This document shows positions 50,632 through 59,766 of a stretch of DNA of 64,000 nucleotides, one piece after another. Within the stretch, counting starts at the first letter, position 1. Each line of letters opens with the position of its first letter. The DNA is taken from the NCBI RefSeq assembly GCF_000022565.1, contig NC_012483.1, positions 2,170,001 to 2,234,000 of the forward strand. Direction: 5' to 3'. A model generated the notes under the pieces. The model saw only the letters and a list, made by a program, of their open reading frames with translations. It was not told the origin of the DNA and made no database searches. The position numbers and the translations under genes were made by a program. This DNA comes from Acidobacterium capsulatum ATCC 51196. GTDB lineage: Bacteria; Acidobacteriota; Terriglobia; Terriglobales; Acidobacteriaceae.

Positions 50632-53157
50632 ATGTCGTCGCCGGACCGTTATATCTGTATTCACGGCCATTTCTACCAGCCGCCACGGGAGAATCCGTGG
50701 CTCGAAACGGTAGAGACCCAGCCCTCGGCCGCGCCGTATCACGACTGGAACGACCGCGTCACCGCCGAGTGCTACGCGCCAAACGGGGCGGCGCGCATTG
50801 TGAATCCGGAAAACGAGATTATCCGGATCATGAACAACTACAGCCGCATCAGCTTCAACTTTGGCCCAACACTGCTGTCATGGCTGCAGTCAGATGCGCC
50901 GCGCGTGTACCGCGCCATTCTGGAAGCAGACCATGCGAGCCAGAAGCGCTTCAGCGGACATGGCTCGGCCATGGCACAGGCCTACAATCACATGATTTTG
51001 CCGCTGGCGAGCCGGCGCGACAAGATCACACAGATCCTGTGGGGCATTGCTGATTTTGAGTCGCGCTTTGGACGGCGACCGGAAGGCATGTGGCTGCCCG
51101 AAACAGCCGTGGACACCGAATCGCTCGACCTGATGGCTGAGCAGGGACTCAAATTTGTGGTTCTTGCTCCCAACCAGTGCAAGCGCGTTCGCCCCATACC
51201 CAGTGGAGAGAAGCCCGCAAGCGCAGACACGGGCTGGAAAGACACACCCCACGACAGCGTAACCACGACGCGAGCCTATGACGTGAAGCTGCCCAGCGGG
51301 CGCTCCATCGCAGCGTTTTTCTACAACGGGAGCTGCTCGCGAGCCATTGCCTTTGAAGGACTGCTCAACAGAGGTGAAGTGTTTTACGACAGGCTGATGG
51401 ACGCCTTTGACGCGAAGAGCGAAGCCCCGCAGCTTGTGCATGTCGCGACGGATGGCGAAAGCTATGGGCACCACCATCGCTATGGGGATATGGCTCTGGC
51501 CTGGATGCTGGAGCATGTGGAACAAACCGGCGGGGCCCGTCTCACCAACTACGGAGAGTTTCTGGAGAAATTTCCTCCGCAGTGGGAGGCGATGATTGAA
51601 GAGAACACCTCATGGAGTTGCGCGCACGGCGTGGAGCGGTGGCGCTCAAATTGCGGCTGCAACACGCATCCAGGTTGGTCACAGCAATGGCGCGCGCCTC
51701 TGCGCGAGGCACTGGACTGGCTGCGCGACAGCGTTGCGGCCTATGCGCAGCGGGCATCGCTCTCGATGGGCTTTGACCTGGACCGCGCACGCAACGGCTA
51801 CATCCGGGTGATTCTTGATCGCAACCATCAGGCTGCCGGAGAAACCTCGAGCGCCGCTACGGATTTTATTACGGAGTTCATCTCTCAGGCGCGCACGCCA
51901 GAACTGCGGCAGGCTGCGCTCAAGCTGATGGAACTGGAGCGCCACGCGCTGCTGATGTATACGAGCTGCGGATGGTTCTTTGATGAGATCAGCGGCATCG
52001 AGACGATACAAATCATCGCCTATGCGAGCCGCGTGCTGCAGTTGGCCGCCGAACTCTTTGGCCCAAGCGCTGCAGAGCTCGAAGAGGAGTTCGTTCAGAA
52101 GCTGACCACGGCGCAGAGCAATCTGCCCAAAGAAGCCGATGGTGGGCAGGTTTATCGCAAATATATTTTGCCGATGAAGGTAGGCCTGGAACAGGTAGCG
52201 GCGCATTATGCCATCAGCTCCATCTTCACGAGCTATCCGGACGATGCCGCGATCTTCTGCTACCTTGTGCGCCGCGAAGCCTATGAGATGTACAGCTCAG
52301 GGCGGGCGCGGCTGATCATTGGGCGCGGGTTTGTGACTTCAAAGATTACCGAAGAGTCGGAGATGGTCGTGTTTGCGGTGCTCCACCTGGGCGACCACAA
52401 TCTAACCGCGGCCGTAAAGCGATGGAACACGGCGCTTGAACCGACCTATGCACCACTGTGCGATGCCTTGCAATCGGCGATGACGAGAGCCGATATTGCA
52501 GAAGTGATACGGGTCGTGGACCGGCAATTTGCCGAAGCGAGTGCGGGCGGCGAGCTGCAGCCGGCGCACACCTACTCCCTGACTTCGCTTTTTCAGGATG
52601 AGCAGCGGCGCATTCTTGGGCTCATTCTTACATCCACGCTGAGCGAGGTGGAGGCGAGCATCGCAGCGATTTATGAGACGCAGGCTTCGCTGCTTCACTT
52701 CCTGAGCCAGAGCCAGCTCCCCAAGCCGCAGGCGCTACTGCTGGCCGCGAATTTTGCCGTGAATGCCGGACTGCGGCACGCACTTGACAGCGAGCCAGTC
52801 GACGCCGTGGAGGTGCGGGCTTTGCTTGAAGTGGCCGAGGCCGACAAGATTGAACTCGATCGCCAGGAACTGAGCTATCTTGCCGGCACGCGCATGAAGC
52901 AAGCCATGATGGCCGTGCTCGGCAACATGGGCAACACCGAACACCTGGAGAATGCCTTGACGCTTGCGCGAACGCTGGCGCTCTTCCCGTTTGAGACGCG
53001 CATCTGGCACGCGCAGAATATCTGGAACGAAACCATGCAGCAGACGCGAGTCAAAAAGCAGACAACGGACTGGATGAAGCAATTCATGGAGTTGGGGCAG
53101 CAACTGCACATCTGCGCGGAATGCCTGTGGAGCGACGAGAATTCGGTTGCGATTTGA
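50632..53157 (+). CDS. Glycoside hydrolase family 57 protein with DUF3536
   Basis: 841 residues. The N-terminal half is a GH57 catalytic barrel: HGHFYQPPRENPW at the start, GMWLPETAVD with the likely nucleophile Glu157, and VATDGESYGHHHRYGD with the likely acid/base Asp near 268. The remainder (from about 350) matches DUF3536, helical and rich in aromatic residues. Relatives act on alpha-glucans in the cytoplasm; the substrate of DUF3536 members is not settled. No signal peptide is present, and no glycogen gene is adjacent. It is monocistronic. Confidence 0.9.
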   Translation: MSSPDRYICIHGHFYQPPRENPWLETVETQPSAAPYHDWNDRVTAECYAPNGAARIVNPENEIIRIMNNYSRISFNFGPTLLSWLQSDAPRVYRAILEADHASQKRFSGHGSAMAQAYNHMILPLASRRDKITQILWGIADFESRFGRRPEGMWLPETAVDTESLDLMAEQGLKFVVLAPNQCKRVRPIPSGEKPASADTGWKDTPHDSVTTTRAYDVKLPSGRSIAAFFYNGSCSRAIAFEGLLNRGEVFYDRLMDAFDAKSEAPQLVHVATDGESYGHHHRYGDMALAWMLEHVEQTGGARLTNYGEFLEKFPPQWEAMIEENTSWSCAHGVERWRSNCGCNTHPGWSQQWRAPLREALDWLRDSVAAYAQRASLSMGFDLDRARNGYIRVILDRNHQAAGETSSAATDFITEFISQARTPELRQAALKLMELERHALLMYTSCGWFFDEISGIETIQIIAYASRVLQLAAELFGPSAAELEEEFVQKLTTAQSNLPKEADGGQVYRKYILPMKVGLEQVAAHYAISSIFTSYPDDAAIFCYLVRREAYEMYSSGRARLIIGRGFVTSKITEESEMVVFAVLHLGDHNLTAAVKRWNTALEPTYAPLCDALQSAMTRADIAEVIRVVDRQFAEASAGGELQPAHTYSLTSLFQDEQRRILGLILTSTLSEVEASIAAIYETQASLLHFLSQSQLPKPQALLLAANFAVNAGLRHALDSEPVDAVEVRALLEVAEADKIELDRQELSYLAGTRMKQAMMAVLGNMGNTEHLENALTLARTLALFPFETRIWHAQNIWNETMQQTRVKKQTTDWMKQFMELGQQLHICAECLWSDENSVAI

Positions 53158-53187
53158 GATGCCTCGTTGAGCTTCCTGCCCCGTGCT

Positions 53188-54291
53188 TCAGCTTCGCCAG
53201 TGCAGCGTTACGGGGCCATCCATGGGATGCCGGGGTGGCTCGCCGGTCCGGGCTGAATCCAGGCGCGCCTGTTTGAGCGCAAAGTACCATTTGGCGGGCC
53301 GGTCTGCATCGTCGATCAGCATCAACGTGGGATCATAGCGCAGCCCCTCGGCCTGCTGGATCATGGTGACCTGGTCCTGCTCGACAAAGCGCTTGCCAAA
53401 AAACATGGCGATGGCTTTCACGAAGGGCACGGAATAGAAAATGTTCCACGCAGCGGCCACATCGATGCGGCAGGCATTGGGCGCGGTCGGCGTGACAGTG
53501 GTAAGGCTGGCAAACCACTTTTCTCCGCACCGGATGGTCTCATAGCGGCGATTGGGCAGCACAAAATCGATGGTGGTGGTGATGGGCTCGCCATAGACTC
53601 CCAGCAGCTTATAGGGCGCGCTGTTGCCTGAGGGCTTGTGCGAGGCCATGCGAAAGCCCTGCGGGATCGGCTCGAAGTGCTTCTCTTTCTCATGTATGCT
53701 CGCGCGGCTGCGCCACCACCAAGACTGATGCACGAAAGGGCCGTGCGCGGGGTCCATGAGGCCGATGATGCCGTGGTCTACATTGCAGGGCAGTTCGGCA
53801 GTCAGGTGCGCAGAGCGGAAGCGGCCGCCGAACTTGGGAACCTCTGGCACAGCCGGCAGAGAGGTGCGGTCCATGACACGGCCGCTACCCGGCTCAGGAA
53901 AATAGACCCACGCATAGCCGTCACGCTCTTCACAAGGAAAGGCGGTTGCGAAGATGCGCGAGCAGTCCAGGGTGTCGTGCCCGGTGAGCGAGGGGATGGC
54001 GGAGCATTGTCCGGTGACTGGTTCAAATCCCCATCCGTGGTACTTGCAGGTGACATCCTTGCCGTCAAACCAGCCGCACGAGAGCGGAATACCGCGGTGC
54101 GGGCAGGCATCGCGCATGGCAAAGAGCTTGCCGTCGGCGCGCCGGCCGAGCACCAGCGGGATGCCCATGATCTGCTGCTTTGCCAGCGTTTTGCCGCGCA
54201 GAGCTTCACTGCGCATGGCCGGATACCAATCGTTGAAGAGGAGCGTGGTTGCCGGACCCATTGCCTCCGGCACGACCAATCGTTGCGCCAT
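53188..54291 (-). CDS. Rieske [2Fe-2S] ring-hydroxylating oxygenase, alpha-subunit-like
   Basis: 367 residues. The Rieske centre ligands are seen in DACPHRGIPLS (Cys, His) and VTCKYHGWGFE (Cys, His), at about residues 62-84. The mononuclear iron motif is NVDHGIIGLMDPAHGPFVHQ (His-x4-His) near 172-186. The C-terminal half has few landmarks. It is typical of single-gene oxygenases acting on aromatic or hydrophobic substrates; a separate reductase is required and is not adjacent. ATG 54291 is chosen because the conserved part starts there. It is divergent from the thioredoxin-like gene. Confidence 0.9.
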   Translation of the reverse strand: MAQRLVVPEAMGPATTLLFNDWYPAMRSEALRGKTLAKQQIMGIPLVLGRRADGKLFAMRDACPHRGIPLSCGWFDGKDVTCKYHGWGFEPVTGQCSAIPSLTGHDTLDCSRIFATAFPCEERDGYAWVYFPEPGSGRVMDRTSLPAVPEVPKFGGRFRSAHLTAELPCNVDHGIIGLMDPAHGPFVHQSWWWRSRASIHEKEKHFEPIPQGFRMASHKPSGNSAPYKLLGVYGEPITTTIDFVLPNRRYETIRCGEKWFASLTTVTPTAPNACRIDVAAAWNIFYSVPFVKAIAMFFGKRFVEQDQVTMIQQAEGLRYDPTLMLIDDADRPAKWYFALKQARLDSARTGEPPRHPMDGPVTLHWRS

Positions 54292-54471
54292 GTGTGCCTT
54301 TACCTGCGGGTATCTTAAATGCGAGGGCCAAAAGGTGCTCGTGCTGCAAATCACCTGCATCCTGAGGACGGCTTCTACCATCTGCTGGAAAAGGACCGTG
54401 CGGGAGCCGGGAACGATGTGGCATGCTGGAGGCCACGGCATTTTTCGGGAGATTTCCCCACCGGAGGGAAG

Positions 54472-54984
54472 ATGAACTGGATTCGCAAGACCATGCTCGC
54501 TGCAATGATGGGTGGCCTTATGGCCTCGCTCGCACTGACACCCACCGCTGGCGCCCAGATGAGCGGCCTCTACTCCGCAGAAGTGCACAAGGTGATTTAC
54601 CCTGCCCCCTCGGCCGCCCCGGCGGAGATTGAGCATGCACTGATGGTGGCGCGGCGCGAGCATAAGCGCGTGATTCTGGACTTTGGCGGCAACTGGTGCC
54701 CGGACTGCAAGGTGCTGGACTACTACTTTCATCAAGCGCCCAACGCGACCCTGCTCGCCCGCAACTTTGTGCTGGTGGATGTGAATATCGGACGCTTCGA
54801 CAAGAACGTAAACCTGGCGAAGAAGTATGGGGTGCCCCTGCACAAGGGCGTGCCTGCCCTCGCGGTGTTGAATGCGCATGGCCGCGTAATTTACAGCCAG
54901 AAGAACGGCGAGTTTGAAAACATGCGGCACATGAGCCCGGAGTCGGTCACAGCATTTCTGACCGCATGGAAGCCGGCACGATAG
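54472..54984 (+). CDS. Secreted thioredoxin-fold protein
   Basis: 170 residues. A signal peptide (MLAAMMGGLMASLALTPTAGA) precedes a thioredoxin domain with the redox motif WCPDC (Cys76, Cys79) in LDFGGNWCPDCKVLDYYF. A cis-Pro in KGVPALAVLN and a typical C-terminal helix follow. It may act as a periplasmic disulfide reductase or a DsbD-linked donor. GGAGGGAA lies just upstream of ATG 54472. The next gene starts 7 bases after the stop, suggesting an operon with the YihY-type membrane protein. Confidence 0.88.
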   Translation: MNWIRKTMLAAMMGGLMASLALTPTAGAQMSGLYSAEVHKVIYPAPSAAPAEIEHALMVARREHKRVILDFGGNWCPDCKVLDYYFHQAPNATLLARNFVLVDVNIGRFDKNVNLAKKYGVPLHKGVPALAVLNAHGRVIYSQKNGEFENMRHMSPESVTAFLTAWKPAR

Positions 54985-54991
54985 ATCCGCG

Positions 54992-55981
54992 ATGACGAAA
55001 CGTCTCCCATTCCAGCGCCCGCTGCACCGCTTGCAACTGCATCTGCAGCGGGCAGGCTGGAATGCCTTTCGTCATAGCGCGTTTCAAAACTCCAAGGCCG
55101 CAGCCTATTCCGCGATTCTGAGTCTTTTCCCTACATTGCTCGCAGCCACAACCATTCTGGCGCTCGCGCCGGAGGGCGACACGTTTCTGGGTGAGCTGCG
55201 TTATGGCTTCAGCCAGATTCTTCCGCCGGATACCATGCTTCTGGTGCAAGCCTATTTTCAGCCAGGCAAAGGCCGCTCGGCGCACCTGGTTCTGATCGCC
55301 TTTGGCATTTCGTTTTTTGCGGCCATGGGCCTGATGCTGGCCCTGATGGAAGGGCTTCGCCGCGCCGAACGCCTGCCCCGCAGCGCGTGGAACTTCTGGT
55401 GGCAGCGCGTGGTCGCGGTGCTGCTGGTGGCGGGCACTCTGGTGCCGATGTTTTTCGCCACCCTACTGATCACATTCGGGCACTTCATCGAGCACTGGAT
55501 CGTCGACTCTGCCGGGCATGAGCTGCGTTTCTACGTTTTGCTCTTTTGGCGGGTGATTCGCTGGGGCATCGCCGTGGTGACCAGCGTGGTGATGCTCGCA
55601 ATGATTTACCACTTTGGCGTGCCGCGCCGCCGCCACTGGAAGCACGCATTGCCGGGAGCCATGATGGCGACGGTGACATGGTTTGTTTCCACGCTGCTCT
55701 TTGGCTGGTATGTAACGCGCTTCTCGCATTACCAGGTCGTCTATGGGTCGCTGGGGGCGGGCATGGCCACGATGGTGTGGCTGTATATCGTGTCGCTGAG
55801 CATACTTTTCGGTGCGGAGTTTAATGCCGAGGTGTATGGAGTTTGCGGGGACGAACCGCCGGAACTGGATACGATGCCGGACGCAGCAACACACTCTGGC
55901 CGGGAAGTTGTGGGCGGCGGAGCCGAGAGCGGCGAGAACTGCTTCCAGGAACCGGGAGAGGACCTGCCGCGCTTTCGCTGA
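54992..55981 (+). CDS. YihY/BrkB-family membrane protein
   Basis: 329 residues. The signature AFQNSKAAAYSAILSLFPTLLA near 27-50 is typical, followed by about six membrane helices (for example GISFFAAMGLMLALM, RVVAVLLVAGTLVPMFFATLL, and the GSLGAGMATMVWLYIVSLSILFG segment). The family was once named ribonuclease BN by mistake; its role (a transporter or envelope function) is unsettled. The last 45 residues are hydrophilic and unique. It probably forms a unit with the thioredoxin-like gene 7 bases upstream. Confidence 0.9.
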   Translation: MTKRLPFQRPLHRLQLHLQRAGWNAFRHSAFQNSKAAAYSAILSLFPTLLAATTILALAPEGDTFLGELRYGFSQILPPDTMLLVQAYFQPGKGRSAHLVLIAFGISFFAAMGLMLALMEGLRRAERLPRSAWNFWWQRVVAVLLVAGTLVPMFFATLLITFGHFIEHWIVDSAGHELRFYVLLFWRVIRWGIAVVTSVVMLAMIYHFGVPRRRHWKHALPGAMMATVTWFVSTLLFGWYVTRFSHYQVVYGSLGAGMATMVWLYIVSLSILFGAEFNAEVYGVCGDEPPELDTMPDAATHSGREVVGGGAESGENCFQEPGEDLPRFR

Positions 55982-56107
55982 GCGCGTTTGCTGGCCAGAA
56001 CCTGTGAAAATCCGGGCGTCTGCGCGCCGTTGACTATTCCCCGGCACAACTTCCGCTAAAATAGGTCGCGGATGCCGCAAAGGTTTCCGCATAAGTTTGG
56101 GGGATGG

Positions 56108-57625
56108 ATGAATTTCACGTATGCCGGCAATGAGCCGGCTCACGAGCCGCGCCGCGCCAAGATTGTAGGCACGCTGGGACCCGCTTCTTCGCACGCTGAT
56201 GTTTTCCGCGAACTGGTTCGTGCCGGACTCGATGTGGCCCGGTTAAATTTTTCTCACGGTACGCATCCTGAGAAGCTGAAGCTGATCGAGATGGTTCGCA
56301 CCGTCGCCGCCGAAGAGAAGAAGACCATCTGCATTCTTGCCGACCTGCAGGGTCCGAAGATTCGCACCGGAAGACTGCAGGACCGCATACCGGTGCAGTT
56401 GAAGGCCGGGCAGACTCTGACGATTACTCCGAAGGATATTGCCGGCACCGCCACAGTGATCGCCACCACCTTCCCGACGCTGGCCGAAAATCTGACGGAG
56501 GGAGATCGCATCCTGCTCTCGGACGGCTTGATCGAGCTGCGCGTGAAGAGCATTCAGGGAGAAGACGTCGAATGCACCGTGATGAACGGCGGCACGCTCG
56601 GTGAGCACAAGGGCATTAATCTGCCCGGCATTCCGGTCAAGGTGCCTTCGCTCACGGAGAAGGACGATATTGATCTGGTCTTTGCCGTTCAGAACAATGT
56701 AGATGCCATTGCGCTCTCGTTTGTCCGCACGGCCGAAGACGTAAAGCTGGTGAAGGATCGCATTGCGGCTCTGGGCTCAAGCACATGGGTGATTGCAAAG
56801 CTTGAAAAACCGCAGGCGATCGACAATCTGGAAGAGATTCTGGAAGCGGCTGATGGCATCATGGTGGCTCGCGGCGACCTTGGCGTGGAAGTTCCACCCG
56901 AGAAAGTTCCGGCCATCCAGAAGCACATGATTCGCCGCGCGCGCGCCTGGCGCAAGCCGGTGATCACGGCAACGCAAATGCTGGAGTCGATGATTGAGAA
57001 TCCGCGCCCCACGCGCGCCGAGGCGAGCGACGTCGCCAATGCCGTCTATGACGGCACCGATGCGGTGATGCTCTCGGCTGAGACGGCCGCCGGCAAGTAC
57101 CCGATTGAGGCCGTACACATGATGGCTCGGATTGCGTCCGAGACCGAGAGCAACCTGGAGCACAGCGCGCAGGAAGCCCGGCCTCCGCATCAGCGGCTTT
57201 CGATTCCAGAGACAATCTGCGAATCGATGGCGCACGCGTGCGAGGATCTCGATGTGGCCGCCATTGCCGTCTTCACCGAGACCGGAACGACGGCACGCCA
57301 GCTCTCGAAGTACCGGCCGAAACCCCCGATTTATGCGCTTTCGAGCGTGCCGGAGGTGATCAACCGCATGGCCATGCTCTGGGGCGTAAAGCCGATCCTC
57401 TGCGAGAAGGCCTACACCACTGAAGATATGGTGGACACCGCCGAACGCCTCATGCAGGAGGGCGGCTATGCCAAGAAGCAGGACATTCTTGGCATTGTGG
57501 CCGGCACCCGCACCCGCAGCGGCTCGACCAACTTTCTGCGTCTGCACATTATTGGCGACCGTGCTCCCGAAGTTACGGACGCAGCCAAGACCGCCGAACA
57601 GAAGCCGGAAACGGCGAAGGCTTAA
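56108..57625 (+). CDS. pyk: Pyruvate kinase
   Basis: 505 residues. It makes pyruvate and ATP from PEP and ADP. The N-terminus has RRAKIVGTLGPASSHADVF and GLDVARLNFSHG; ILADLQGPKIRTG and MVARGDLGVEVPPEKVPAIQ are the catalytic and metal-binding motifs; SAETAAGKYP follows. The C-terminal allosteric domain is present, with an added 15-residue Ala/Lys/Glu tail. ATG 56108 is chosen because GGGGGA lies at correct distance and because the 12 residues before it are not conserved. Confidence 0.96.
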   Translation: MNFTYAGNEPAHEPRRAKIVGTLGPASSHADVFRELVRAGLDVARLNFSHGTHPEKLKLIEMVRTVAAEEKKTICILADLQGPKIRTGRLQDRIPVQLKAGQTLTITPKDIAGTATVIATTFPTLAENLTEGDRILLSDGLIELRVKSIQGEDVECTVMNGGTLGEHKGINLPGIPVKVPSLTEKDDIDLVFAVQNNVDAIALSFVRTAEDVKLVKDRIAALGSSTWVIAKLEKPQAIDNLEEILEAADGIMVARGDLGVEVPPEKVPAIQKHMIRRARAWRKPVITATQMLESMIENPRPTRAEASDVANAVYDGTDAVMLSAETAAGKYPIEAVHMMARIASETESNLEHSAQEARPPHQRLSIPETICESMAHACEDLDVAAIAVFTETGTTARQLSKYRPKPPIYALSSVPEVINRMAMLWGVKPILCEKAYTTEDMVDTAERLMQEGGYAKKQDILGIVAGTRTRSGSTNFLRLHIIGDRAPEVTDAAKTAEQKPETAKA

Positions 57626-57639
57626 CCCGCTTATTTCGT

Positions 57640-57678
57640 CCCCCGCTTTGCACAGGTGTACGCAAAGCGGGGGATTTT
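57640..57678 (+). terminator. Rho-independent terminator of pyk
   Basis: Arms 57640-57651 and 57662-57673 (12 bp, CCCCCGCTTTGC and its complement) with a 10-base loop, followed by ATTTT. It lies just after the pyk stop and upstream of mutL. Confidence 0.85.
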
Positions 57679-57698
57679 GCGTCTTGTAAGCTTCTTTC

Positions 57699-59696
57699 AT
57701 GGGCCGCATCCGCGTTTTGTCCGATCAGGTGGCGAATCAGATTGCCGCTGGCGAAGTGGTGGATCGCCCTGCCTCTGTCGTCAAGGAACTGCTCGAAAAC
57801 GCGATCGATGCGGAAGCCACGCGCATTCGCGTCGAAGTGGAAGCCGGAGGCCGCAAGCTGATCCGGGTAACCGACAACGGCATCGGCATGATGCGCGATG
57901 ACGCCATGCTGGCCTTTGAGCGGCACGCGACGTCAAAGATTCGCAGCAGCGACGATCTGCTCACCATTGCCACGCTGGGCTTTCGTGGCGAAGCGCTACC
58001 CTCGATTGCCTCCATCTCGCGGCTCGAGATGATCACGCGCGCGCAGGGCGAAGAAACCGGCACGTGCATTGAGATTGCGGGCGGCAAGATGCTGCGCGTC
58101 GAGGATGCGGGCGCGCCGCCGGGCACCAGCTTCACGATCCGGGACCTCTTTTACAACACGCCTGCGCGCCGTAAATTTCTCAAGGCCGAGAGCACGGAGC
58201 TTTCGCATGTCTCCGCGCTGGTGACGCATTATGCGCTCGCGCATCCTGACAAGCATTTTGAGCTGCACTCGGCCACGCATGCACTGCTCAATGCGCCGCC
58301 GGTAAATGAGCCCTCAGAACGCGTCTTTCAGATTTTCGGGGCGGAGACGCTGAATCAATTGATTCCCATGGCTGCCGAGCGGCCGTTTGACCGCGCCGGG
58401 CTGCCGGAGCCTCCGCCGTGGCGCCGCGACCAGGATTACGAACCACCTGATCCTGGCTTTTTGCGCGTGAAGGGCTTTATCTCAAAACCGGCCCTGCAGA
58501 AGCTCAACCGCAACTCGATCTATATCTTCATCAACCGGCGGCTTGTGCGCGACCGGCTGATTCTGCATGCCATTACCGAGGGATACCGGAATATCATTCC
58601 GCCGACTTCGTTTCCCGTAGCCCTGCTGTTTCTGGAGATGCCGCCTCACGAAGTGGATGTGAATGTGCATCCGGCAAAGACAGAGGTGCGTTTCCGGCAG
58701 TCTTCGGTGCTGCACGATTTTCTACGGGACAGCATACGTAACGCACTGATGAAGGCACGTCCGGCCGCCGATTTTCTGGCTGCACTCTCCGCTTCGGAGC
58801 CGGTTTCGTCGGTATTGCCGACAGCGACTCCGGTGCAGGACTCCGAAGTGATTCCGGCAGGCTCTGAAGCCGCCGGCGAAGTGGCCGCTTTTGCTCTGAC
58901 GGAGCCCGTGCTACCTTCTGTGGAGCAGCCACTGCCCTTCGCGAGGGCGGAAATGACTGTGCCGCAGGTTCAGGGCGCGGCGGGGTCTGCGCCAGCGCCG
59001 CCGGCATATCCTGCCGTGGCCGGAGCGGCCGCGCGCGTGCCAGGAGGAAACTGCGGCCATGATGCCGGGCCGGAAGAGATTCCGCCACCGGGAGGAGAAG
59101 CTGGGACGCTGGCGTCGCTAGCCTCCCTGAAGCCGCTTGGGCAGCTTCGGGAGTCCTTCATACTGGCGGTGAACGATGAGGGCTTCTGGATTATTGACCA
59201 GCATGTGGCCCACGAGCGCGTGCTGTTTGAGAAGATTCTGCGGGAGCGTGAGGTGGAGCGCGTGCACCGCCAACGCCTGCTGATGCCTTTGCTGCTCGAT
59301 CTGCTGCCACACCAGATGGTGCGCTTCGCCGAGATTGCCCAGGAGCTGGAACGCAATGGCTTTGAAGCGGAACCCTTTGGCCCGCATACCATTGCGATTA
59401 AAGCATCTCCAGTAGGGCTGGAGGGCGCGCGGCTGGAGCGGATGCTGGTGGAGGTGCTGGAGCAGACCGGCACGGGCACGCAGTCAGAAAATCTGGAAAC
59501 GGTGCGGACACGGATCGCCGCCTCCATTGCCTGCCACTCGGCCATCAAAATCAATACACCGCTCGATCCCCAGCGCATGGAATGGCTGCTGGCCGAGCTG
59601 GCGCGCACGGCGCACCCCACGAGTTGCCCCCATGGACGCCCGATTGCTTTACGATATTCATGGAAGGACATTCAGCGGGCGTTTGAACGGATCTAG
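57699..59696 (+). CDS. mutL: DNA mismatch repair protein MutL, endonuclease type
   Basis: 665 residues. The GHKL ATPase N-terminus is complete: IAAGEVVDRPASVVKELLEN, VTDNGIGM, and ATSKIRSSDDLLTIATLGFRGEAL. A disordered Pro/Ala/Glu-rich linker spans about 350-470. The C-terminal endonuclease domain starts near 475 and contains the DQHAx2Ex4E motif as DQHVAHERVLFE beginning at Asp500, together with the zinc-associated CHSAIK and SCPHGRP segments, so this is a nicking MutL as in organisms without MutH. The fourth motif position is Val instead of the usual Ala. mutS is not in the window. Confidence 0.96.
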   Translation: MGRIRVLSDQVANQIAAGEVVDRPASVVKELLENAIDAEATRIRVEVEAGGRKLIRVTDNGIGMMRDDAMLAFERHATSKIRSSDDLLTIATLGFRGEALPSIASISRLEMITRAQGEETGTCIEIAGGKMLRVEDAGAPPGTSFTIRDLFYNTPARRKFLKAESTELSHVSALVTHYALAHPDKHFELHSATHALLNAPPVNEPSERVFQIFGAETLNQLIPMAAERPFDRAGLPEPPPWRRDQDYEPPDPGFLRVKGFISKPALQKLNRNSIYIFINRRLVRDRLILHAITEGYRNIIPPTSFPVALLFLEMPPHEVDVNVHPAKTEVRFRQSSVLHDFLRDSIRNALMKARPAADFLAALSASEPVSSVLPTATPVQDSEVIPAGSEAAGEVAAFALTEPVLPSVEQPLPFARAEMTVPQVQGAAGSAPAPPAYPAVAGAAARVPGGNCGHDAGPEEIPPPGGEAGTLASLASLKPLGQLRESFILAVNDEGFWIIDQHVAHERVLFEKILREREVERVHRQRLLMPLLLDLLPHQMVRFAEIAQELERNGFEAEPFGPHTIAIKASPVGLEGARLERMLVEVLEQTGTGTQSENLETVRTRIAASIACHSAIKINTPLDPQRMEWLLAELARTAHPTSCPHGRPIALRYSWKDIQRAFERI

Positions 59697-59766
59697 TTCC
59701 GAAGAACCTCGTGTTTTGGCCGGGCGATAAACGCCGCGGGCCTGTTGCTTCCCTAAAGGACATTCT

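Noticed and set aside
54023-54035. T-loop-like GGTTCAAATCC on the plus strand
   Set aside because: It lies within the coding sequence of the Rieske oxygenase (minus strand) and has no surrounding tRNA arms.
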